From Gavia stellata (lineage: Eukaryota; Chordata; Aves; Gaviiformes; Gaviidae): 64,000 bases of DNA. The stretch's first letter is position 1, and each line of letters opens with the position of its first letter. The stretch lies in contig NC_082637.1 of the NCBI RefSeq assembly GCF_030936135.1, positions 43,101,821-43,165,820 of the forward strand, written 5' to 3'. Position numbers and translations under genes: made by a program. Under the pieces are notes generated by a model. That model worked only from the letters and a program-made list of their open reading frames with translations. It was not told the DNA's origin and made no database searches. This document shows positions 11,326 through 23,300 of this stretch, piece by piece.

Positions 11326-14300
11326 GTTTGTAGTGATGGCTATAAAAGATAAATATGTTGATGTATGCATGTTAGAATTTGTTGCATAAAACTTTTGTGT
11401 GACTCAATACATGGGGGGAGGAATTGTAATACCTAAGGAATTATTTCTATTTAAGAAAAGCAGCAAAAAACCAAGGTGTGATTATGATTGCTTTTAAGTC
11501 AATAGGGACTGGATTTTACTGATTTGTAATTTTTGTTGTTTACTAGGTGTTGAAAGGTATAAAACTTACTTTAGAAGGAGAATTCCAGCAATTCGATCAA
11601 AAGACTTGACTGGCCAACTATGCAAAGCTGTCAAAGGCTGTCTCGGTATATCAGATACGCTAAAAAATTTAGAACTGCAGGGTTTGCTTCTGAGGGAGAG
11701 AGATCTAATACTTTTAACAAAGGTGAGAATATATTAGTGTGCAAATAAATGGAAAATATGCTTAGAACATAAAGAAGTAGCAAATAAATTTTATAAATAT
11801 TTGTCACAGATAAGGATGTTCCTCTTCTAAGATATCTCTGTGTTATCTGTCACATGAATGATTCTGCTGAGACTTTTAGTATAACCTAGTCTTGCTGAAC
11901 CTGTCAAAATCACATAACTTTCCCTTGCACTGATTCATCAAGGCTTGTTAGAAAGTACTTAGCAACACCTCTGCAATGTGTTTGGGGCGTGTAACTTATG
12001 CTTGTGACTGAAACTACTGTACGTGTACGTGACAGAAGGAAAGTTGTGGGACACCAAGGAGATAAAAACAGGTCTTCAGTATGTGTTATGGGAACACTCT
12101 CCTGTTCGCTTGTGAGTGGCTTCTAAGAAAGGAGGTTGCTGCTTGCTGCCCATAGGCTAGGGCTCCTCCTGTGCTAGAGAAATGAGCCAGCTTAAACTGA
12201 CCTTTAAGGTTCACTTGTTTTGACCTTCCTCTGAATGCCCTAGAGTTTCTTGTAGGGACCACAAAGAGTTCTGAGCACCTTGGGTGACTTGGTCTTTTCT
12301 CTGTTTGTATTTTTGCATTTCAAGCCAGTTAACAAACGTCGTTTTTATTCTGAAGGGCTTGGCCACAGCTTCATCTCTGGAGACTGTCTCTTTAGCCCAC
12401 TGTCCAATTGGAGATGGAGGTTTAGAAAGTAAGTTCAGAATCAAAAACGTGTAAATATACTTCTCTCTTTTTTTAGTCCTTTAAATAGGTAAGTAACTTT
12501 TTAAGTATTTCCATTCCTGTTTTAAATTTGTCTATAGTGATTAAAATAACAATCTTCACTTTATTCTACGTGACTTAAAAACATTTAAAGACTTGAATTT
12601 CTTCACTTGATACTAGTAAATAGCCACACTACTTTATAACGATCTTTATACTTCTATTCAAAACAACAGTCATAATATTTGTTTGAGGTTAACTCTTTCT
12701 TGATATGTTCATGTTTACGTAAGTACACTGAAGTAAAATGTTCTAGCTTGTTCAGACAGTCTTTGCTAAACCCTTGCACTAGAAATATATAATCTTACAA
12801 CACTTTAAGTGTATTTAAAATATACTGCTTATTTCAACACTAGTTCTTTGTCAAGGCTTTTGCTTATTAAAGCTGATTCAGCTTCTTAATATGGCAGTGA
12901 AAAAGGGTGTTCTGATAATCTGGCTGTGGTGTGTGGAGATAACATGCATGCTTTTTTTTCTTCAGCAATCTGTCAGAGTATAAAGAATTCAGCTACTATC
13001 AGATACGTAAACTTCACAGGATGTAGCCTTACATGGCGAGGGGCAGAACATATAGCAAATGTATTAAAGGTAATTTAATCACTTTTCTTAGAACCAAATA
13101 TTCACAAGAACTTAAATACATTTGATTTTCTTTTCTTTTACTTTCAAGCTCTAAATGCATCAAAGCACTTTGTGAGCAGCGTATGTGAATACTGAAGTTA
13201 AGTATGTGAATAGTCCTTCTGAAATTTGTGACTTTGTATGACCAAAATAGCTTAGTTTACTGATGTGGGATTTAAATATGGTATTTCTTAGTAAACATCA
13301 GTTAAACAAGTAACAGTTCAGACTGATGTATTTTCTTTCAATGAAGATTAGGGCTGTGAATGTCTGACACCTGTTTTGGGGAGTGCTTCTTTCATTGTCA
13401 CAAATTTTGAAAAATGTCTTAAGTTTTCTTAAGCATTGGGTAAGAATAATTGAGTTTATAGTTTAGAAGCTACTAATTAACTGATTAGTAAGCTTGTGAC
13501 TAGTACAATATTCTAGTTAACATTAATATTGGTTTGCGTAAAAGCACATAATTTCCTAGTATGTATGTCCTATTCAAGATGCATTGAAAGTGTCTGTCTG
13601 CCAAAAGATGGTAATAAGATGTTTTGTAACCATATTTAATAATTTGCATTGCAAATTGGATGATCAGAACAAACATGACTTAACTGTAATGTTTAAAAAT
13701 GACTTGTATTTCTTGAACTCATAAATGATATAACTGTGTTTCTTATATCAGCACTCAAGCCATTAAACATCTGTTACAAACAAAGATAACTTGTGATCTT
13801 CTTGTCATCACTAATGGCTTTGCCTTTGCACTTGGTAACACCTTCTTTCTTTGCAAAGCACCAGGCAATGAAAAGACATGGTGAAGCTTGGGCTGAAAGC
13901 CTACGTTACAGGAGACCTGACCTTGACTATATGACTGGCTTGAGGCGGATTACTTTCAACTGCAACATGCTTGTTGGAGATAGAGGAGCAAGTGCCTTTG
14001 CAGACTGTCTAGGAGAGGACCTTTGGCTAAAAGGTATTGTGAAATACTGACTCTAAGTTTTCTGCCTGCCACTGCTGTATCTTAAAAATTGTCAATTACA
14101 GCAAATGTAGCCAGAAGAGTAACTCATGATTTATCTAGGAGAGAGTACTCTTTTTTCAAAATAAATTTCTCTTCTTCTTTTGAATTGTCAGAGTGTCCGA
14201 ATACTATTGTGTCATGTAGTATTGCCCTCTAGTATTTTGGAGAAGTAATTTGTTCTACAGTGTATCTGTATAAAATGACTAATGGTGGTGGTGTAAGTCA

Positions 14301-17300
14301 CAGCATTCTGTACATGGAATCAAATACTTACCTGTTGAAATTGTTTTATAGTTTGAGCCAGGTGTACAGATAACATGCACACTGATGGCAAAGGATCAGA
14401 TTAAAGAATACTTAAGCGAACTGGACATACACAAGTCGATAGGCCCTGATGGGATGCATCCACAAGTGCTGAGGGAGCTGGCTGATGTCATTCTGAGGCC
14501 ACTCTCAATGATATTTGAAGGATCATGGCGATTGGGAGGGGTTCCTGAGGACTGGAGGATAGCAAATGTCACTCCTATCCTCAAGAAGGCTGGGAAGAAG
14601 GACCCGGGGAACTACAGGCCAGTCAGCCTTACTTGGATCCCTGGGAAGGTGGGGATGTGCTGCAATCCAGAGGGACCTGAACAGGCTGGAGAAATGGGCT
14701 GATGGGAACCTCATGAAATTTAACAAAAGGAAGTGCAAAGTCCTGCACCTGGGCAGGAATAATTCCATCCAGGAGAACACGCTGGGGGCTGTGTGGCTGG
14801 AAAGCAGCTTTGCAGAAAGAGTCCTGGAGGTCCTTGTGGACAACAAGCTGACCATGAGCCAGCAAAGTGCCTTTCTAGCAAAGAAGGCTAATGGTATCCT
14901 GTGCTGCATTAGGCAGAGGCTTGTGAGCAGGTTGAGGGAGGTGATTCTTGCCCTCTACTCAGTACTGGTGAGGCCAGACCTGGGCTCCCCTGTACAGGAG
15001 AGAGCTGGAGCTACTCTAGAGAGTCCAGCGAAGGGCCACTAAGATGATGAAGAGATTAGAGCAACTCTCATTTCAGGAAAGGCTGAGGGAGCTGGGACTG
15101 TTTAGCCTGGAGAAGAGAAGGCTCAGTGCAGGTCTCATCAAGGCATACAAATATCTGAAGGGAGGCTGTAAAGAGGATGGAGCCAGGCTCTTTCCAGTGG
15201 TGCCTGGTGACAGGGAAAGAGGCAGTGGGCACGGACTGGAACACTGGAGGTTCCTCGTGAACATCAGGAAACACTTTCCTACTGTGAGGGTGACCGAATA
15301 CTGGCACAGGTTGCCCACAGTGGTTGTAGAGTCCTCGTCCTTAGAGGTCTTTAAGAGCTGTCTGGAGATGGTATGGGGCAAGTGACTTTAAGTGAGCTTG
15401 CTTGAGCAGGGTTGTTCAGCAAGATGACCTTGGAGGTCCCTTTCAGCCTCAACCATTCTGTGATACTGTGCATGCACAGCATGAATAAATGCCAAAGCCA
15501 TGATAGTACTATTTCATGGTGACCACATAACTTACTGATGTGTGCAAGCAATGAACTTGTAGAAGAATTGACTCAGACTTTTTAGATGTAAGTTGTGTGT
15601 TTGTACATATGATGTTACCTTGGGCAGTTGAACTAATTTGTACCTGGGAATATTATGTCTACTAGGAATTGTCAAGAACAGTGACTTAACTGTGATTTTT
15701 ATATTCCTTCCTTTGCAGTTGTTTAGCAGTTATTTCTTAATGTTGATCTATAATACTGATTTAAATTTCTAGTTTTATTCTCTGAAAGTAATATTCTTGT
15801 TTTTACACATGGCTGTTATTGTCACATCCTCTTTTCTCATGCTTCATGTTCTATGAAATGGAGCTTTTCAGCAGGTTGGATTAATTGTATTAGATATCAA
15901 CTACAGGTTACGCCACTGACTTTTTTTTTTTTTTTTTTACCTCCTTAAACATTTTAGCACTTGATTTGCAGCAATGTGGAATATCCAATGAAGGAGCAAG
16001 GTCATTATTAGATGCTCTTCAAACTAATACAACATTAGTGGTACTTGACATAAGAAAAAATCCATTAATTGGTATGTATCTGTATCTACCTTTGTCCTCT
16101 TTGTATTGTTTTTTGTTGTTGTTTTTTTTTCTCCTCCCAGTAACTCTGGGGGGAAAAATAAATCGCTTTTAAAGAAAAAGCCTGCAATAGTATTTTTCTA
16201 AACATTTTTAAAATGGTGCAAGGGAGCAGGGTAGGTAATATGTACTGCTTATTCAGTGATCTGTTTGTTTGCATAAATACTTGTCTCATACAGCAAATTC
16301 TTAATAAGATATCTTAATTCATTCTAGATCACGTTTTGATGAAAAACATTATTGAAAGAGTTCTTATGAATGGAAATAGTGCTAATTCGGAGGTATGTGT
16401 TAGGCATTTTGGAGTGCGTTTGGGGTTTTCTTTGTAGCTGCCATTGCATATATTTTTTTAAAGGACAACTTTGTTCATAATGAATCCAAAACAGCTATTC
16501 TAGTTAAAAACAGAAGTCTGACTCTGAAGCAGTTTAAAAAACAAACAAAAAAACACTATGAAGGGAAAAACTAAAAAAACTAGCAGCAACATGATACTGT
16601 ATGGGGCATTTTGTATGATTTCTTATGTAATTTAAGATGTAACATGTAATGAAAATCCATTTAATGAAAAGAAAAATGGAAATGTGTGCGTATACTTGGG
16701 CATTACCGTAGAACATTAAGTAAATATTGCTGCTGGACTGCTGGAAGGCTTTCTGCAACATGTGTCTTTCTTGTTAACATGGTAATAATAACTTTTCATT
16801 AAAAAGTAAAGCAAATCACAATTTAAAATTTAAAACTTAATTTATTTTGAAACTTATTTTTTGTTGATAATTTACACAGTTAAGATTTTTTTAAGTTACT
16901 CAAGATTATCCTGTCTGATACTAACCATCTAAGAAACCAGAGTTCAGTTTAAGTACAGTACCCCTTGCCATTTTTATCTATTTGTCCATAGAGAGTTTAC
17001 AATAATGTGCATAAACTGAATATCTGGACTGTTTATGATTAATTATACTGTTTAAATACTGAGTCTTTTGTTTATAACACAGAAATCAGATTCAGTTCCC
17101 AAAGGAGACAGCAAACAAATGAGTGTACTCTTGTTCTTGTTTTCACAGAGCTGCAACAATCCCAGTTCTTGTTCTGGAACTTAATGCTTTTTTGGTTTTG
17201 AAAAGGCTTAAAAGTCAGAGCTGTGGATCTGTAGGGAGTATTTAATAAACTGAGAAGTTTATGTGTAGAATTTCTTGAGGATTAATACAGTTCCCCACTT

Positions 17301-20300
17301 CAATTTCTTAAAGACTTTTTTGAGAAATTGAGGTTGGTTGTGAAGGTGTACTCTTTCTTCTTGGCAGATGCAATTAGAACTTGCAAAATGTTTCAGGGAT
17401 CACATGAAAATAGCATCTGCCTGGAGATGCTCAAGATTTACAGTGGGTTTGGAGCTCAGTTACAGAAGCCTGGGTATTATGAAGAGAAAAACAGTTGAAT
17501 TTCTTTGAGGTAGTGTCTTGATGTGCTCTGTATTGAAAGTCAGCCATGTGGGGTTTTGTTTTGTTGTGTTGTGTGTGGGTGTTGGTGGTGTGTTGTTTTG
17601 CAGGGGGTTTTTTGTTGTTTTTTTTAAGGAGTCAAAACTCAGGGAATAAATTAGTAAATCATCAGACATATTAATGAAGTCAAATAGTTGGTCTTTAAAC
17701 TCTGTTGCAGAAAGAACTGCAAGTACTGTTTCTTCATTCTGTCAATAGTCAAAATTCAGCTGTATGCTTTAAAAAAAATAACGTACAGTACAAACAATTT
17801 AAGAGTGTATTTGTGAGAATCCTAATGACATATTCTAAATTCTGGATGTAACTAACACTCTGGTTCTCTCTATTTTTAGCAAGTTTTAGCATAATACAAT
17901 AATGTCAGTTATTTTTTCAGATTTTCCATGAATTTTTTTCTGGAGGATCCATTATAGACTAAGTTTACGAATTTAAAGAAGCAATATTTATTTCTTGTAG
18001 CTTAAGCTTGTCAAACAGAATACAGTCAGCCAGCATCTACATTGCTTCCTTTTGTCATCTGTGTACTGCCTACAAACCAGTGAGGTTTTAACAAGATGTG
18101 CTGGTCCATTTTTTTGTAGCGGAGAAAACATGGGTATCTATCTTTGAAATTATTTAATTTATTAGGGATTTTTTTTTTCTTTTACCTATTGTAGTTGCTA
18201 GAGATCTGGATTTCATATTGATAGAAAATGAAGAATCAATTGGACTAAGTTTAGCGTATGTGTAGAGACTTCTTGAACACAAGGTGTAAGATGTAGTTTT
18301 CTGTGTGAGGCTAATCTGTCGCTTACTCTTGCAGCAAGTGGCCTAACTCATACCATATCTCACCTACAGATAACTAACGAGTTGCATGGATGATCATCCC
18401 TAGTACTGCCGCCAGTTTCATCTATCTCTAGTTTCAGCTTTTTATCCTGCTAAAGGCTAACTTGTCATAATTCTCATGAGGAAAACTCAGTAAAGTGTCG
18501 AGTTTGTTTCTATCTGAGAAGTGGCAGAGCTACATTCTGTACCACCTCATCATGGCACCTGTTGTGTAAACTCCATGGTTTTGTTTATGCAGAAAATATA
18601 TTAAGGTGCTGCTATGTTGCTTTGCAAAGAGAAGTCTGGTGGGCTTTTGAATGGCCTTGTGCTAATAAGCCATCATAACTACAAAAGATCATGCTTGGCT
18701 TCCACAAATAGCCTATAATGTACTGTCACCACTTGCTTACTGGATACCAGTTATAGCAGCCCTTCCATTCTGTTCTGCATAAAACTTATTGTTTCTCTTT
18801 GCTTTTCAATAGCATGTAGGTTCTTGCCTTTTGAGTTGAGTTTTCAAGTTTGCCAGAAGAGCTGCCTACTGCTAATTGATGCCTTTAAATTTGATGGGCA
18901 GCTAAAACAGAGGGAAGTTGTATTATCCTAGCAGCACTGTGTAGCTAGTGTAGTGGATTGTAATCATAGGTATGATTGTGTGTAATAGGTGGTGAAAGTT
19001 TGTGTAGATTTTGAGAGAGACTGAAGGGCGATGAAGCTGGTGAGGGGTCTGGAACACAAGTCTTATGAGGAGCGGCTGAGGGAACTGGGGTTGTTTAGCC
19101 TGGAGAAGAGGAGGCTGAGGGGAGACCTTATCGCTCTCTACAACTACCTGAAAGGAGGTTGCAGAGAAGTGGCTGTTGGTCTCTTCTCCCAAGTGACTAG
19201 TGACAGGACTAGAGGAAATGGCCTCAAGTTGCGCCAGGGGAGGTTCAGACTGGATATTAGGAAAAAGTTCTTTACTGAGAGAGTAGTGAAACATTGGAAT
19301 AGGCTGCCCAGGGAGGTGGTAGAGTCACCCTCCCTGGAGGTATTCAAGGAGCGTGTGGATATGGCATTGTGGGATGTGGCTTGATGGGCATGGTGCTGTG
19401 TGGTGTTGGGTGGGTTGGTTTTTGGTGTGTTGTGGTTTGTTTTTTGTGGTGTTTTTTTTTGTTTGGTTTTTTTTTTTTAGGTTGGACTTGATGATCTTAC
19501 AGGTCTTTTCCAACCTTAGTGATTCTGTGATTCTGTGAATAACTTAAAGGAAAAATCCACTGAAGGTGTCTATAAAACAAGTTGCTTTCATAGTCTCAGC
19601 TCAAAGACTTAGTAATTTTTCAACACTGTCTTAATATGTTTCCTGTCTTTATACTTAGATGTTGCACAACAGCAGCGGGCACCTAGACCATAGGCAGGCT
19701 ACAGGGCTAGATGAACTTTAGATTTAACCTAGTATAGCTGCTCTTTTATGTGTGTGGTAAAAGAAAATTAAGATACTCTTGCTCTTAGAAGTTTACAATT
19801 TAAGTTTACTCTTTCTATTTTTTTAGTTTAAAATGAACAATTCACTAATTCACTTGTCTCAGGAGCTAGGTCCAGCTGTAGACCCAGCAAAATTTATACA
19901 AGGCTTATTTGAGTCCAAAGTTAAAAAAAAAAAAAAAAAAGGTTTTTCTTGCCAGTGATAAACTTGGTTAGTCAGAGCACAGTAATGGCATTTTAATCTT
20001 CCTTGTGCATTAGGTAGGAATAACTTTGGCATACTGTTCCTAGTACTCTGATGTGGGGTTTAGGGCTGTCTGAGATAAGATTTCTCTTAATATCAGCTGC
20101 ATTTCCTTTGATGGCTGCTTCAGCGCTAGACTTCATACTAACTATAGCTTGATGCACACTGAAAAATAAGTGACAGTGTAACTTAAGAATATCTGCCTGG
20201 AATAATAAAACTTCTATTGGGGGGGGAACCTTTAAGAATAGAGCTGTTGCTATAAGGAAATGAGGTTTGAAGTACAGCAATTGCCTTTGATTATCACTAT

Positions 20301-23300
20301 GCCTTAATTTTAGTTTGGAGGCTTTTACTGTGCGAGGAGGCATTTTCATTACAGGCAGTGAAAATGAAACTTCGTATTTTTTAAAATACTAACTTTATTA
20401 GTAATAGAAAATAATGTTAGGGAAGCTTTTATTACTCTGGAGAACTTTGGCCTAAGCCAGTCATTCCTAGCAAGCCAGCTTTCTGAGAATGAAAAGCAAA
20501 AGCCAGAGTTTCCTTTTTATAGGGTTGATGCCATTTTTTTTACTATAAAAGGAGAAGTGTTTTGCACAGTAGAAAGGAAAATATTGGATGGGATACTATA
20601 GTGGTGTTCTGGGAACACTTTCTGATAATGTAGTGCTCAGACTCACACTGAATCTGTGTTTGAATTGGGGCTTTGTGGGATTTTTGTTTTTCCTTAATTT
20701 TACAGTTTATTAAGTTTTCTGTAACTAGCAGTGTTCTCCATATATCTGAAAAAAACCCCTCTAATCTTAAATGAGCACCTCTTTAAATATCAGTTGCTAA
20801 AGCAAGTTGTCTTTCTTTAAAAAAAAATTTTCCAGTATAAGTGGCTGATGTCTCCATCTTCCAAGGATGCTTTGAAAACTAGACCAAAGAAAAGAACTAT
20901 TGTCCTAGGAAGTAGTCGAAAAGGAAAAGCTACTATTCGTATCGGTAATACTGTCTTTCTTTGTCTACAAAGTAATCTTTTAATTTTAAGAGCTTTAATT
21001 ATAAAATATACAACGTGTCTAGATGTCAGTGTTTTGCAGAATAATTGTCTTAAAAAAAAAAATCCATTTATTCTTAATTCAGTAATGTGTCTTCTACCAT
21101 CACTGGTTTCTGTAGGAAACTTACTCTTGTTTTTAGTGCTGCTAGGTATGTGGCTGGAAAAATGATAGGATATGCTGACTTAAATATGTGGAAGTATTGC
21201 ACATATTTATTCTGAGTGCGTCCTCTCCACAAGCTTTCACTTCTGGGAAGCTTGGCGGTAGTAAGTTGCTTGGCTCTTCTGATGTTGTAGCCTTTCTGTA
21301 GCAGACTGTCCTCTGCCAGAACAAACAAGCATGCGTTTTTTACTGATGTACAAAATGTTCTAGGATTTATTTTTTATTTTTAACTTCATATAAACCTATT
21401 ATAAATAGTATGTTTAAAATAACATCAATATCTTAATTATTTGTAATTAAATACTGATAGCTGCGCTACACAAAATATTTTTCAATAAGTTACTAAAATT
21501 TCACTGTAATACATTTGGCTGTCTTTCATCTTTGCTCTAGTTATCTGGAAGGAGAGAGGTAAGCATAAATCAAATTGAAGTCTTTGTACAAATAAACCGT
21601 GGTGATCAGGGTGATGGAAGAAGAAAATGCCTGACTTAAATATAGTTGTGGGTTGTTTTTTTGTTTTGTTTTGTTTTGTTTTAAAGAGAGGGAGGGAGGT
21701 GAAAACTACTCTATCCTGTTTAGTTGTTGACAACAAACTGAAAATTGGAATCCCATTACCACAGTTATCCATTTCTATACCATTACAAAATCAGTTGTTC
21801 TATTAATCTCAGAGAAACAATAACCTCAGTTCTCACTAGTTTTACTGTATGAAATATTAAGTGAACAGTCTTCTGGGCTTGTTAGTTTCTGACTTTTGAT
21901 GGTTGGACTTGATGATCTTACAGGTCTTTTCCAACCTTTACAGGTCTTTTCCAACCTTAGTGATTCTGTGATTCTGTGCCTTATACAGAACCTGGGATAG
22001 GGTCATCATCCACACTAGGTATTTATTCTGAATCCACTTTGAGTGAGAGTGTATGATTTAAACAACAACAGAAGACTGGACTAGTGAACATGACTTTTCA
22101 TTATTATTCCTCTTAAGTGAAGATATTTCTGGTGTTCTGTAGAAGTGATCAACATGAGTACCAGCTTTAGCTTCAAGCATTTTGCCAGTTACAAAACCAA
22201 CGTTCTTAACACTAAAGCCGCTAGAGGGCAATTTGAAGCCTATAGGTAGCCTTCTTGTGTACGTGGACTGTCTAAGCTCCCATTTGAGACAACGGAGTTT
22301 GGTACCTGAAATTAGTACTGTAGCTAAACGTCTTTAGCTACGAAACTTTGCTTCCTTTTTTGAATAACAGCGTGTCTTACTTAGATCAACCTAACATAAC
22401 AGTTAAGTATACCAGCTTATAATTGCAAGCAGATAAGCTGCCCACCCCTCTTTTTGAGAAACAAAACAAAAGTTTTTGAACACTTCAGCAAAATTAGACT
22501 GAAAGGTAGATTTCTTACAGTCCCTTTTATTACATAGGAGATTTTACTTATGAACAGTAAGCTGTGAATTTATATGTCAATAACTAGGTATAATGAATTC
22601 TCTTTTCTCCTATTCTTGCTGTTCAATACAGGATTAATGTCTAAAAAGGCTGTAAGTCCTGGGAAAAAAAATATGTCTGTGAAAGATAGTTACTCACCAA
22701 AACCACTACCACCGGGCACAAAAGGCTTCCTTCCTTGGAGGACTGCAGAACGTGCAAAGAGATGCAGGTGAGGTTTACGTAGTAGAAGAGAAAATATTAA
22801 AGCATAAAACCTGGATCATAAATGTAGTAGAGAGCAGTGTTAGCTTTTTAAAATGTCTTGTGAAAGTTACATACAGAATTTCATATTGCATCCATAATTT
22901 TTTCTGTTTATATAGATTTTGAGGATGTTACATAAATTTTATTTCATTTAGTTTTTAAAAATAAAAGGTATAATTTGATGGCCATAGGAATATCCAGGTG
23001 TAGCAAACAGCCTTCCCCCTCCAACCAAACCCACCTTGCTTGTTTGTTCTCTTGTTACTAATGATTTATCAGACTTACCATAGCTGAACATGCAGTTTAG
23101 TTTTCTAAGCTTGTAGTATACTTGATTTGACATCCAATTTGAGGTGTTTAGGTATTTTTTCCACCTCTTGTTTCTGCTTCATCTCCACCAATGGCAACAT
23201 AATTATTGTGATCGTCTAAGCCCTGCAAAGTAAAATTAAAAAAAAAAATTGTTACACATGGAAGCCGTAATACTATTATCATGCTTCCTTTTGAAACAGG

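Larger units (their letters stand above)
16393..20835 (+). other. CEP78 intron 7 with CR1 and G/T-rich stretches
   Basis: This 4.4 kb intron contains a sense CR1 copy at 19020-19540, a G/T-rich low-complexity stretch at 17549-17629 and an 18-base A run near 19922. No extra exon was found, and exons 7 and 8 join as in the mammalian protein. Confidence 0.75.

Noticed and set aside
14396-15385. Several open frames on both strands within the CR1 copy in intron 5
   Set aside because: They are pieces or antisense shadows of a dead CR1 ORF2, not host genes.
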